NCBI GenBank assembly: GCA_030765045.1
Contig: CM060965.1
Coordinates: 59,501,787 to 59,565,786 of the forward strand
DNA: 64,000 nucleotides
Direction: 5' to 3'
Origin: Tenodera sinensis
Lineage: Eukaryota > Arthropoda > Insecta > Mantodea > Mantidae
Positions 47,855 through 60,422 of the stretch are shown here, one piece after another (within the stretch, counting starts at the first letter, position 1; every line of letters starts with the position of its first letter). The notes beneath the pieces are model-generated. The model was not told where the DNA came from. It worked only from the letters and a program-made list of their open reading frames with translations, and searched no databases. Made by a program: the position numbers and the translations under genes.

Positions 47855-47883
47855 CAGTATAAGCCTTGTGACTCGTTCTGAGT

Positions 47884-50736
47884 TCAAGGAAATTGATCGG
47901 ACCATCTCATTCGTGGCCTGCCAACATTTCTGCTACCTACAGGTTTATACTTGTGCACTATTTGTGGTGTACGGTCTTCGGTCATTCTCTGCACATGATC
48001 TTGCCATTTTTGCCTGTATGCAATGATTGTTTCATTTAGACTCTGAATTTCCAATTCTCTTCTAATATCCTCGTTTCTTTTCTTGTCTATGAGTCTATAA
48101 CCTGCCACCTGTCTCAGAAATTTCATCTCAGCAGCCTCCACTTTCTTCTGTTGTGAGATAGTCAAGAAACACCTATAAAGCAGGGTTGGGATCGCCATTA
48201 TTTTATACAGTTTTAACAAAGTTTGACGATTACAATTTTTAAAAGTTCTTTTTATTGTGCCCCATATTGTTTGGAATTTGTTTATTTTGTTTTGTATATC
48301 TCTATTGCTGGTATATGACACAATATAGCCAAGATAATTAAAATCACTTTGTTGTTGGATGGGTTTATCATTTATGCAAATTTTTGCTCTTAAATGGTTT
48401 GTTCCTATAAAAGCCATTATTTTTGTTTTTTCATATGAAATTTGAAGATTATATTCTCTTGTAATATTATTTAATTCATGTATGGCTCTTTGTAAGTTAT
48501 CTTCCGTCTCCGCAATTAAAATCTGGTCATCAGCAAACAGCAATGTGTCAGCATTTCTCCCCTTTATTTTAAAATATGTTCTGAGCATAGTTTGCCATCG
48601 TACAACTGCGTCATTAATATTATATATATATATATATTAAATAGGGTAGGTGACAATGGACACCCCTGTCTTAGTCCTAAATTAATCTCTACTAGGTTAT
48701 CTTTTTCTATGGATTTCTCCAATTTAAATTTTGTATACATACTTTGTACTGTTCTTACTAAATTTTGAGGAAATCCATTTTTAATCATTATTTCCCATAA
48801 CAGATTTCTTTTTACTTTATCAAAAGCTTTTACATAGTCTATAAAAGCTATTAGAGTTGGTAGATTATATTATCGTCGTTTCTCCATAATCTGTGTTATT
48901 GTGAAGATACAATCTTTGCAGGAACGCCCTTTTCTAAATCCATTTTGTGAATCATGCAATTTAGTTTCTGAGATTGGAGAAATTCTTTGTGTTATGATTT
49001 TTGCATAGATTTTTGTAACCTGAGTTCAAAAGATTGAGTCCTCTATAATTATCACATTCAGTTCGGTCTCCCTTTTTAAAAATCGGACATATCAATGCAA
49101 TATTCCATTCCTCTGGTAAATGCCCATTTTTCCAACATATATTGATGAAATTCAAAAGTATAGTCTGGAATTTAACCGAGGCATATTTAAATAGTTCCAT
49201 ATTCAGTTAAAGATAAAGTTTCTTTTAGTTCATCCATACTTATTAAATCTACATATTCATTTACATATGTTGTTACTAATTTATCTTCGTCTGAATCAGT
49301 CCATAATTTCTTATAACATTAGTTCCATTCTTCAGTCTTAATTGGGTTATGTTGCAGTTTATCTTTTTCATTCTCATTTAACTGTTTTAGGACTTTATAT
49401 ACTTTTTCTTGTCGTCCACGAAGGTCATGCTGTAAGTTGTTCACATATTAATCCCAACTTTGTCGCTTTATTTCCCTTATTTTACGTTTGGCTATAGCAT
49501 TTAACCTCTTATATTTTGTTCGGTTCTCTGGTGTTTGATTATTTAGGAACTATAGATATGCTCTTTTTTTTTTCATTTATTATGTTCGCAATTTCTTCAT
49601 TCCAAACTTTAAGTCCTCTATTTTTATACCTTTTAGTTCTCTTGCCCAATACTTCTGATGCAGCCTTTATAGTTATACGTTTCATTTCTTCCCATTCTAA
49701 ATTTATATTATTATTTATTGGGTTTTCATCAACATATTGATCAAGACGCTTCTGATATAGTTGTAGTATACTTTCTTCTTGAAGAAGGTGAACTTTAAAA
49801 GTTTGTTTTGGTTCATTTATGTGTCTTAATTTTTTTCCACCTAGATGGTATTGAAATTCTTGAAATTAATAGGAAGTGGTTTGTACCTACATCATATCCT
49901 CTAAATACTCGTGTATCTTCCACTAATTTTGATACTTTTTCATTTACGATGACATAATCTATTATTGTACGTCTACCTCTAGCACTCCAGGTATATTTAT
50001 GTATGCCTTTGTGGCGGAAGAATGTATTTGTAATTTTCAATGTTCTATATGATACAAAGTTTCTTAAGATATTTCCATTGCTATTGATTGTAGGTTCTCC
50101 ATTTGTTCCTATTATGTTTGAAATTGGAATATTCCCTATTCTAGCATTTAAATCTCCTGCTATGATTGTATAATCATTTTTATTTGATTTGTCAAATGTA
50201 GTTTGTAGCTGATCATAGAATTTATTTGTATCTTCTAATTTCCCTTCCTCTGGAGCATAGCATCCTATTATTATCATTGGCCCTCTGGGTGTTTTATATC
50301 TCAGTTTCATTATGCGTTCATTAATAAATTCGTAACTCTGTATTTTTGTTTTCCATTTTTTCTTTAATAGTATTGCAATTCCTGCCGATGCTCTCTTGTT
50401 TTGTGAGACTCCACTGTATAACATTATATAATCTTCCAACTCTACGGATCTCTTTAATTCCTTTTTCGTTTCTGAGATGACTGCTATATCAACATCTGTT
50501 TGTTTAAGTTCTTTCTGTAATTCGTCTTCTTTGTGGCATATACCGCTTACATTCCAAACAGCTAGTTTCAGTTCCTCCGATATTCCAAATCTTTTGTCCT
50601 TTTTGTGCGCTGGGGTCGTCATGATATTTATCCGGCCGTTTCTATTTCCTTGAAGAGATTGAGTAGAGTTAATTGTCCTCTGGACACGGTACCAACGTGA
50701 AGCAGAGTAAGACTGTTGCTGGGGTTGCCAGCTCAT
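47884..50736 (-). mobile_element. endonuclease-reverse transcriptase LINE, nearly complete, degenerate
   Basis: Minus strand. 50736..49813 is an intact 307-residue endonuclease frame (LKLAVWNVSGICHKEDELQK, AVISETKK, IIAGDLNARIG, and GTNHFLLISRI at the catalytic His). 49800..49200 is a damaged linker. 49200..48961 holds PEEWNIALICPIFKKGD and CDNYRGLNLL. 48788..48564 holds LRQGCPLSPTLFNIYI. 48588..47884 holds the FADDQILIAE active site, then TPQIVHKYKPVGSRNVGRPR at the end. An AT dinucleotide run at about 48620..48640 lies exactly where the two RT frames part. Stops and shifts make it dead. The clade is not certain (CR1/RTE-like). Confidence 0.8.
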
Positions 50737-50749
50737 AGACTAACAGTCA

Positions 50750-51735
50750 CGTCTATCATATGTACCATCCCCAAATGAAGGGCTGCCTCTTCCGCCGCCA
50801 TGAATGTCGCCGTTGAGGTCTACTAACTGCGCTACGGAGCCAGCGAACGTGGTTCTGTAGTGCCAAATAAACCAGATTGCAGTGCAAGACTTCCCCATCG
50901 CACTCCAGAATTTGAAGAAGAGTACTGCATTTACTGGAACAGGAACCGTCAACTAGCAACCGTGCTATTGCATATACAATGAGCGTCAATCATGCAAATG
51001 TTTGGCAAGTGTTGCATGAGGAACAGTTTCACCCCTTCCATCTGTAACAGTGCAAACTTTAACTCCGGAAGATTGTGAGTTACGCTTGCAGTTTGGCGAC
51101 GGGCAGCCACCGGAACTGTTTTCAGTGGTGTTCTTCATCGAAGAAGCCAGGTTTACCAGGGATGGGCCGATTCTACATTATACGAATAGTCACATAGGGC
51201 ATACCAAACCCCCATGTCACTGTTCAGAAGGGCCACCAATAGCAGTTTATGGTGAACATATGGTCTGGCATTGTTTCCGATCACGTCATTCGGCCATACC
51301 TTCTTCCTCCTTGACTGCGTGACAACACTTATAAAATATTTCTGAAGGATGTACTGCGAGTCTTTTGGAAGAAGTGTCGCTTGATGTTTGCGCTCAACTG
51401 CATTTCCAACACGACGGAGCTCCTGCGCATTGTGCCATAAGCGTACAAGAGCATCTAAATCAAGTCTTCCCCAATCGTTGGATCGGAAGAGGCAGTCCTA
51501 CTGTGCCTTGGCCATTCGTTTGCCAGATCTCAATCCCATGGATTTCTTTTTCTGTGGTCATCTTCAGACTATGATGTGCTCATCATTAATTGATTCTGAG
51601 GAGACGTTGGTTGCCCACATTATTGTAGGCAGTGATGAGATTTGCAACCCACCAGGAATGCTCAGCCGGGTTCGCGAATCATTTCTACGTCGTTGTCGCA
51701 TATGCATTGATGTTAGGGGTAATAATTTTGAGTAG
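50750..51735 (+). pseudogene. mariner/IS630-like transposase, frameshifted
   Basis: Pieces in order: an HTH end (about 50920..51040, NRAIAYTMSVNHANVWQVLH); ALTPEDCELRLQF-like and VVFFIEEARFTRDGP (51050..51322), where the usual first catalytic D-E pair reads E-E; FQHDGAPAHCAISVQEHLNQ with the second Asp (51365..51574); LPDLNPMDFFFCGHL with the third; and a long C-terminal tail ending RRCRICIDVRGNNFE (51388..51735 frame). At least two frameshifts and a stop near 51041. No terminal inverted repeats were identified. Confidence 0.7.
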
Positions 51736-51764
51736 TTCCTTGAAACCTGCGCCTTCTTCTTTTA

Positions 51765-52270
51765 TGGCTCTACAGCCCTACTATTTTCTTCCATTCTCGT
51801 CTATCATGCGCCTTCTTTCTCCAGCCTCTGACTCCCATTGCAGCAAGATCACACATTCCATCCACCTTGTTCTGTCTTTCCTTCTTCGTGAAAATGTTTT
51901 CCTCTTTAACAACTTTTTTTTTTCATTTCGCTCATACTCCATCTTTCCAGGTGTGCTAACCATTTAAGTCTCTGGGATCTCAAAAATCTAACAATATCTT
52001 GTCCTGCTATTAAATATTTATTATCTGATTCTTTCTCACTTTCCAATGCTGTGTACCACAATGTACAGGTCCAAACCTTTTTTTCTGAGTATTCTCTCAA
52101 AAGATCGCAAAGCCTTTTCATCGTTCATTGTGGTAGACCGAACCTCAGACCCATAGGTTACCACTGGCCTTATTAATGTTTTATAAACTTTGAATTTAGT
52201 ATTATTTTCATGAGAGAAAATATCTCTATTGCATAATACGTTCTATTCTCCGCTGGTATTCTTTCTCTTA
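51765..52270 (-). mobile_element. LINE C-terminal fragment, degenerate
   Basis: Minus-strand frames read FLRSQRLKWLAHLERW (in 52121..51906) and GVRGWRKKAHDRREWKK near 51800, with an upstream piece (RTYYAIEIFSLMKI) near 52230. This is the tail region of the same broad LINE type as 625..1165. Several stops. Confidence 0.5.
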
Positions 52271-52543
52271 TTGTATCGCCCAATTTATTATCAGATTAAA
52301 TTAAGGTACCAAGATATGAACGATTCCGTTGTTCTGCTTGTATCTACCTATTCTATTTTAATGTTAATATCAATTCAACTTATGTTTATAATAATTCAGT
52401 CGCATGTAGCTCTTTTAAGTGCTTATCAACTATTTACTTGCTTCTAAGCTGCTAGGTTTGAATTATCTCATTTAAGTGAACATGAAGTTCTCAGTGTGTA
52501 CCTACTATAGGGTAGGTTATTTTATATTCGAACCCATTCACGG

Positions 52544-52544
<1 letters not shown>

Positions 52545-52606
<62 letters not shown>
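52545..52606. repeat. (CT)n microsatellite
   Basis: About 31 CT units. Ser-Leu and Arg-Glu open frames across it are artefacts. Confidence 0.95.
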
Positions 52607-52607
<1 letters not shown>

Positions 52608-52609
52608 TC

Positions 52610-53590
52610 GCTACTCCCACACCGGCTGCAGGGACTTCGGACTGGCAATTCCAGCTCGAAAGTGTGCCGGCGCCAACTCTCATTGGTATTGCTGCGTCAG
52701 GTGTAGTCATTCCGTGTGAGTCAGGTGCCTCTGTCGTGCAGTAAACACGGTGCGTCACTTATCTGTGGAAGGGTGTTTCCTGTAAATAAATATGCGCTTA
52801 TGAAGAAAGAAAGAAAACAGAACATAAAATGTGTGGGGTTATGTGTATTTGAACCTGCCCTTTTAATACGTGTGTACTTTCGCGTCCTGTCACCACATCC
52901 GTTACCGTAAACAGACAGCCTACGAAATTAGCTTGCTTATTTTTTCAGCATACGTTTCAGCTGCAGTGGACATGATCAGTAGCCTGCATACCTCCAAACA
53001 ATTTTAAGGCACAGTTCTGTAATTTGTAATCCTAGACCACAGGTTTCTTATCTCAAATTGATTGCCTATGACCTATCACCAGTAAAACTCGTGCGATATT
53101 TTTCTAACTCATCCGTTATTGTGGTAAATAGATATGCCTTCGTGTGTTAAAACAGTTGCAGAACGAAATGGCAGAATTCCTATGAAGGATCCATGTTTAC
53201 ATGAATTTTGTTACGACAATTTACAATATGTAATCTGTAATGTTAGACAATAGCAGAATGTGTCTTACACCTTTGATAAATAATAAATTTCTGCTGAAGC
53301 TCAGGTGTAAGATTGTCCCAAATCATATCAATATCACATGGAGGATACTTGGGAAAAGTTCCTCGCTGTCAAGTTGGGTAAGAGCTCGGTACCCTTCATT
53401 GCCGAAATTTCTGGCATTTTTGTCGCACTCGCTTAATGAACACACGTAGTCTAAATCTTATTTTTTATTCAAAATTATAATCACACAGTACTTTTTGTAA
53501 CATCTTAAATGCCTTTTTATTACACAACCTTGCTTACGTCATGTGAAATTACATCTCCAATAAAAACAATCGCCACTCTAATCATACAGA
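52610..53590. other. intergenic, nothing recognised
   Basis: No supported feature. Small open frames only. Confidence 0.35.
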
Positions 53591-53593
53591 CTT

Positions 53594-53673
53594 GGTAGTG
53601 TGTCCGAGAGGTCTAACGTGCGAGTTTTCAGAACTCTTCTCCGGAGACATGGGTTCAAATCCCACCAGTACCA
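53594..53673 (+). tRNA. tRNA-Leu-like sequence, probable pseudogene or SINE head
   Basis: Starts GGTAGTG and ends CAGTACC, giving acceptor pairing with one mismatch. The D region CCGAGAGGTCTAA is Leu-type. The long variable arm TCTCCGGAGA is a perfect small hairpin. T arm GTGGG-like stem with GGTTCAAATCC. The anticodon loop around TTTCAGA is ambiguous (CAG Leu or shifted), and the top of that stem is mismatched. A real tRNA-Leu gene is possible, but the defects favour a pseudogene. Confidence 0.4.
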
Positions 53674-53679
53674 CAATCT

Positions 53680-54300
53680 TTTCTACAAAATTAAACATCA
53701 AAAATAAACAAATAAAACGAATAACATTTAATATAAAATCACTCAAAATTCCTATAAATCGCATTCATTAAACTCGCGTAGTTAAAATCTTGCATATTTG
53801 TAAATAAAATTATAATCACCAATTACTTTTTTCCAACATCTTAAATACCTTTTCATCGCATAACTTAACTTACGTCATTTACAGCAAACCCCGCGACAGG
53901 CCGACAGGATTTCCTAGAACTGGATGACAACTTTCAAGAAACAGATGAGTTATTCACCTCCTTCAAGGTCAAGCCTTTGGCGCCAGTTCAAGGCTTGGTC
54001 TGTCTGCCTTCCGCGCGACCCATACTACTACTCACGCTAAAGGCTGTTTAATAATTTTACCCATACAGTACTATTTTCTACCGGCAGAGGGCAACTCAAC
54101 AGTAAATTACAAAAGCAAAGGGAATAGAAATGAACGCCAATAAGCAGTAGTGAACTGTTGCCATAGCGCAGTGTAATATGGCAACGCTCAAAGTTCAGCT
54201 TGATGGTGAAGGGAAAGGAGGGTGCTGGAACTTCACTGGCTAGACCAATAGCGGAGGGGATGTTGCCATAGAAACATACACATCCAAGAAGTGTCGGAAG
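53680..54300. other. intergenic between tRNA-like sequence and transporter 3' end
   Basis: No supported gene; AT-rich then mixed. Confidence 0.4.
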
Positions 54301-54306
54301 TCTCGT

Positions 54307-54312
54307 TTTATT
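54307..54312 (-). terminator. poly(A) signal of the sugar transporter
   Basis: AATAAA on the minus strand, 65 bp after the stop codon. Confidence 0.55.
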
Positions 54313-54376
54313 TAAATTGTGCCGTACAAGTATTGTTTGTGTTGGAGGGAGTTTTCAGATCAGAAGGATTACAGTT

Positions 54377-55114
54377 TTAAATCAGTGGCTGATTTTCTGT
54401 TTCCTGTTTTGTCCCTCTTACATTACATTCAATTTCATCCAGTGTTCTGTTGTGTGTTTCAGGAAGCCAAATCAGAACTATCAAGGTTCCAAAGAACGCC
54501 ACTACTCCATAAATAAGGAAAACACCTTCGGCACCAAAATTTGACAAGAGACTAGGTAGTGACTTTACCACAGAAAAGGCGATAGTATGACAGAAGCCGG
54601 CTGCAATACCTGATATAATACCCCTCTTGGAGAAGGGAAAAACTTCTCCAATCATCATCCAAGGTATAGGCATGAGTCCCAAACTGATGAATATAATATA
54701 CACACATAAAAGAAAGATGAGAAGTATAGGTGAAGTTACACCAAGCTTTAGTAGGACACTGACTAATATTAACACCGCTCCTGCTCCAATACCGGACACT
54801 GCTGTTAACGGTCTCCTACCATATTGCCACATTATTTGACACACAATAAGAGACATAGAAACACATACTGTATCGACCATATACGTCGCCAATATACCCT
54901 TTCCTGTAACTGCTGCACCAAGTAAAGAAATGGAGTAGTATGTTACAGCATTGATTCCACTCCACTGTTGCACCATAAAATAGGAGCACATCACTAAGAA
55001 TGGTTTCACGGTACTAAGCCAGCTGTGTAATCCTGCAGTTCTTAGTGATCCTTTACTTTCTCTGCCATCCCAGTTCTTATGAAGCTGTTGCATTATCCTC
55101 AGCTCAGCTTTTGC
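54377..55114 (-). CDS. Tret1-like transporter, last exon
   Basis: Acceptor TTATTATACAG just before 55114. 245 residues plus stop. It begins AKAELRIMQQLHKNWDGRES (cytoplasmic loop after helix 6), then helices 7-12 with GRR and PETHNRTLDEIE, and ends QPLI. The glycine that usually precedes PIPW is Met here. Confidence 0.85.
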   Translation of the reverse strand, partial: AKAELRIMQQLHKNWDGRESKGSLRTAGLHSWLSTVKPFLVMCSYFMVQQWSGINAVTYYSISLLGAAVTGKGILATYMVDTVCVSMSLIVCQIMWQYGRRPLTAVSGIGAGAVLILVSVLLKLGVTSPILLIFLLCVYIIFISLGLMPIPWMMIGEVFPFSKRGIISGIAAGFCHTIAFSVVKSLPSLLSNFGAEGVFLIYGVVAFFGTLIVLIWLPETHNRTLDEIECNVRGTKQETENQPLI

Positions 55115-58100
55115 CTGTATAATAAACACAATTTGTTATAATGGCTATAGTTTAAATAGTAAACCTGTCTGAGTAATTTTGTATGTTTTTTCTATTGATA
55201 CATAAAAATATGTAAACATTAACATCACCAATAAAGCTATTGATAGTCTGCTCATTAAAAAAAATCTAATGTGTTTCGCTCAAATGACTTTCTCTACTCT
55301 TGTGCTAAACTATTCTTACGAACACTTATTCGTCTGTATTCTTCATATTAATAGAGATAGACGTTTGCAGAAATTATCTTATTGTTGCTATAAGAAGGCT
55401 TTAAAATTCGCTCTCTTTGCACTGCCAAGGATAGAAAAGTGAATAACGACCTTCCATTTGAGAAAAGTTTAAGTATTGCAAACCTCACATAAACAAGGAG
55501 CATCTCCTAAATGGTTCACTCCACAAAACATTGACAAGAAACGTTAGAGGAAGAGGTCGGTATTAACTAAAAATAAACTGGATGACATTGGTGCCGCTCT
55601 GGAGTGTTCGCCTCGAAAATCGTTGAAAACACAAACGCAGCAAACAGGTGTATCTCGATCTTCTGCGAGAAATGGTACATGTCTGTTGACACTGAAGCCC
55701 TATCGCTACATACGAGTGCAGGCGTAAAAGACAAATGATCCCGCTAAACCTGTAAATTACTGTAACTGGTTTTTCCAATCCGTAGAAAGGGGTTTCATTG
55801 ACCCACAGCTTTTGTTTTTCACTGATGAATCTTGGTTTTATCTAACTGGACGTGTGAATACTCACAACAGTCGCTACTAGGCTTCAGAAAAACCTGTGCT
55901 ACTGGAAGAAACGCCTCATTATGATCAGAAAATTGGAGTGTGGTGTGCGATAAGTGCTAGAATAATAACAGGGCCCATATTCTTTGATGAAACAATAAAT
56001 GTAGAGCGATATCAGAGGTTAATTCTGAGGCCATTTTTCAATCGCTTGACAGAAGAAGAGAAATCGTATGGTTGGCTCCAGCAATATTCTGCAATAGCAC
56101 ATTCAGATGTCGTATCATTAAATGCAGTAATAGAGTTGTTTGATGACAGAATAGTTAGTTTTGATTTGTGACCCCCTCATTGTCCTGACCTAACGAGTTG
56201 TGATTTTTATTTATAGGTTTCTTTAAAAGACAACGTGTATCGTTCTATCCTCGCACTACGGGAACTTAGAGAAAACATTGTGCAAGAAATCAAGAGAATT
56301 GCTGCTGCTGAGCTTCGAATAGTGAGCGAGAATATTTACACGAGGTATGCTGCTTGTGTGAGAGCAGAAGGTCAACATTTCCAGCATATATTATAAGGTA
56401 AGGATTTTAGTCCGCTTCTGCCGAGGTATATTCCCTGGCGACTGCCGGCTGTCTCACGCAGTAGTGAGAGGCCACAGGAGTGGGTTCGAATATAACTTAA
56501 CTGCCCTATAGCAGCTAAATTTAAATTAAAATACGTATAAAAGGAGAAAGAAACCCAACAACGTGGACCTGAACATGAACATAGGCAAGACAAATGTGAC
56601 TCCATAGGTTGCGTTCATGTATATAGGCTAGTAACGATGACTGAAAACTATTCAGAAAGGGCTATCAAAGGAGGAAATTCCGTAGCGAATGTAATTGTAT
56701 AAAATTGTGTATTCACATGTAACCAACTTTGCCCTTATGTTATAACTTGCTGTAGCCAAAATATTTGTATGTATTGTACTTGTGAATGTCTTAAATTATT
56801 GTATATTCACGTATAACCAAATTTCCTCGTATGTTATAGTTTACAGTAGCGAAAATATTTCTATATATTGTAGTTGTTAATGTCTAAAATTATTCTTATT
56901 CAAGTGTAACCGAATTTGCCATATGTTACAGTTTACATTAGTAAAAATATTTGTATGTATTGTATTTGTTAATGTAATAAGGTTCACTCGTTCACTACCA
57001 GCACATAATCACGCTAGAGACAAACCACAAACACAAAAGATATAATAACCAGCAAGGAAAATAGATAAGTTAGGCATCGATAAATGTAGCACATCTCTGA
57101 TTCCGTGATGGCATATCACGAGTATTTTGACATAGGCTTTCAAAAATCCCATGACAAATTTCTCGTCAGCGCATACGAAACCGTTCTTGCAATAAATGAC
57201 ATTTGTACCATTAATATATACAACATACATACAACATGGAAGTTCTATAAACCATGTAGGCAGATATATATAGTTGCAAGAACTCATACCCGAGATTTTG
57301 GCAGGGAGACGGACAGCCGTACGGGCAAAGACCCAACCTAATGGTGCTTCCTTTCGTCCTAGAAGTGAACGACAAAGGTTATTTGCAGGCGTACAGGAAA
57401 AGTGCCGAAACACACAAGCACTCTTCAAAGTGGGAGCAAACAGAACGGATGTCAAATTTCCCATGTAACATAGATAATAATGATGATGATGATGATGATG
57501 ATAATGATGATGATGATGCGGATGCGGATGGGCATGGGCATGGGCATGGTGATGGTGATGGTGATGGTGATGATGATGATAATAATAATAGTAATAATAA
57601 TATTTTGTTGTTTAACGACGCTGTCAATTGCTAGGATCACATCAGCATCGCCAGTGTGCCGGAATTTTGTCCCGCAGGAGTTCTTTTACATGCCAGTAAA
57701 TCTACTGACATGGAGCTGTCGTTTTTAAGTACACTTAAAAACCATCGGTCTGGGTGAGAATTGAACCCGCGACCTTGGAAACAGTAGGCTAGGGTCTAAC
57801 CAACTGAGCCACCCAGATCGACGCAGCTCGGACCACTGTCTTACTACTTCTACCATTCAACGGTGGAGGTAGCATGATAGAGAATGTCGTCACTTTCCTC
57901 TGTCCCTTGAGCTGGAATGGTGTGAAAAAAACTCAATGACAGTGAAAACATCAACGAGCAAGGGAAAATACGTTATACGTAAGAGGTAAGATTTCTAATG
58001 TCATTTCGTTTAGTATTAGTTGTGACGCATTCACACTATCATATTGCAACAAATCCCACTTCTGACACCAAGCTGACAAAATATAAAATCACTCCAATTC

Positions 58101-60361
58101 CTTTTTCTGTCATTTTATTACACTCCAAAACTTTTATCACATGTACACAGTTCTCTTTCTGTGACATTATACCGCTCGCAAAAGTTAAAGGCATGTGAAC
58201 GCTGGCCAATGCTCAAGCAGAGCGCTGTTGCGAAGCGTAGTGCGTGACCCGGCAGAGGTTCTGTACATAAGGCTGTGTGAGATGCATGCACCACATTCGG
58301 CAGCGCTGGTAGGAGGGGCAAGCGTAGGATTCGCTGGAGTTCGCAGTACGCCCCGCCTCCATATGCCTTTAAGTTTTGCGAAGATTGTAACACAGTAGAC
58401 GGTCTTTCGTGATATTACAACTACAACTGTTTTCTTTTCGTAACCTTGACTCAGTCCTTTCACTGTCTTTCTTCACTTTCTCAGTCTCTCACACACTAAT
58501 TCTGAAGATGCAATCATTCAGCACTCATTAAGACTTCTTAACTTCGATGCGAGTATCTTTTACGACACACCACACTCACACAGCTGTCTCGCACTTACTG
58601 ACGTATTGACTGACTCATGTCTGTAACCGTAGCTCCTCTAACTCTTTGCCTCGTCTCCTTATAAAGCGGGGATGATGTCACACGCTTCTGCAAACAAGCC
58701 GGCTGCCGAACACTTCTCGAACGTTCCAGAAAAACCTTTGTGTTGTCGTTTGATTGTTGTTAGTCACGAGTTTGCTAGCATGAGTGATGTAGAGAACCTT
58801 GAACTTGAGCGCCTTTGTTACGCGTCGAGCCAGTGAGGTGGGGAAGTCCGGAACCGGCCGTCCTTTGTTGTGTTGCCGCTAAGTGAGCCAGCGTCGGAAT
58901 ATAATTTCATTCAAATACATTCAAATACAATTAAAATGATGTAAATGGAAGCTGAGTCGAATTAGATACACATACATTACAATAATTATTTAACTGTTTG
59001 CCTTCATCCTAAACTGGATAAATGTACACAAACCTGGTCGTCATTCCCACGAAGCCAGAAGAATGCTCTTTCTGCCTCACATCCACGTTCCTGTGCTATC
59101 AACCATGTGGGTGACTCGGGAGAGAGGCTCACGCCTATCAGAAGTATAGTCGGGAACACCAATGCAAGTCCCGCAGCGAGGCGCCAGTTAAGCATGGTTC
59201 CCAGCAAGTGTGATATCAGAATGCCTGTTGCAACACACACTGCTATAGAAGCTAATATTGGTCCTCTTGCTTTGGGCGAGCTGATTTCCGCCAAGTAAAT
59301 AGAAGCCAAAGGTGTGGCTATGCCTATCTGAAAATAACGTCAAATATAGTGTTGCATTCAACAGCTTTCTCCACTCACTCTTGTACAAACTATTCTTACA
59401 CAGGCTATCTTTTTGTATAAAGAAACAACTTACATTACACATTTGCACATGTTTCTTATCTTATTTATTTATTTTTATGTTCCAGTTATACCTCGCCTTT
59501 ATTTCCTGGTGAACTCTTCTATGGAACTTACTGTCTGGGCAAAGGTGTTACTCGTTAATCTGTGGGTTTTGAGTCTTTATAGTTCTTATACATTAAATTC
59601 ATACACACATTCACACCCTCATTCATACTTCTAACCTCTGGGGAGGATAGGAAATAATCCTGACTAGAGAAAAATTCCCGCTCGCAGCCGAGAATCGAAC
59701 CGGGGACCCCTTGTACAGCAGGTAGGTCCTCTACCGGCTTAGATACGGGACCAGCCTTTCTTTTTTAGATACATTAGGCCAGGCCTTTCCATCTGAGGTG
59801 CCGCCAATGCCCCGACCGGCACCGGCTGCAGCACCGGTGCTAAGCTGGGCACCGGTGAGGTGAGGAAAGCTGAAGCGGCGAGGCAGAAGCAAAAAGGTAC
59901 TGTGGTTGTGGTATTCGAAATACCCGAGGTCGGCCGAATGCAGCGTTGACTGTTGAATGGGACACGTCATGTCAGTGTGCACCTTACCAAAACAATTATT
60001 ATTAATGACAACTTTATAAACACAGAAACACACCATTTATTCTCTATATATGGTGGTTACCCTTGTGTACGTTTACCACTCAGGTCGATTTTTGACATCG
60101 TTTTGCTGCAACTAATTGATTAATATGCAGTACAATAGGTTTGGAAGTAAAAATTCGTAGTACCGCTTCTAAGGTAGCATCAGGCAGACAAGTAGCAAGT
60201 TTAGGTGCTATATTGCTAATTTCTTTGATAAATTAGGCATTAGGCTTTCCCTTCGGCATTGGCAACAAAAGATAAATCTTGCTATGATGAAGTAAACGAC
60301 ATTTTGTAACTGCTCCGCTATCTGTTATACCCTATTTATCACCACCTCTGCGTTGAGGAGG

Positions 60362-60422
<61 letters not shown>

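Noticed and set aside
47652..47855. Frame beginning with 22 methionines
   Set aside because: Translation of the (ATC)n microsatellite.
52476..52758. Ser-Leu and Arg-Glu repeat frames
   Set aside because: Translation of the (CT)n microsatellite.
54317..54839. Plus-strand frames over the transporter's last exon
   Set aside because: Antisense to a clear 245-residue transporter frame with family motifs.
57009..57464. 151-codon minus frame
   Set aside because: No motif, signal peptide or supporting splice context; consistent with chance in a long intron.
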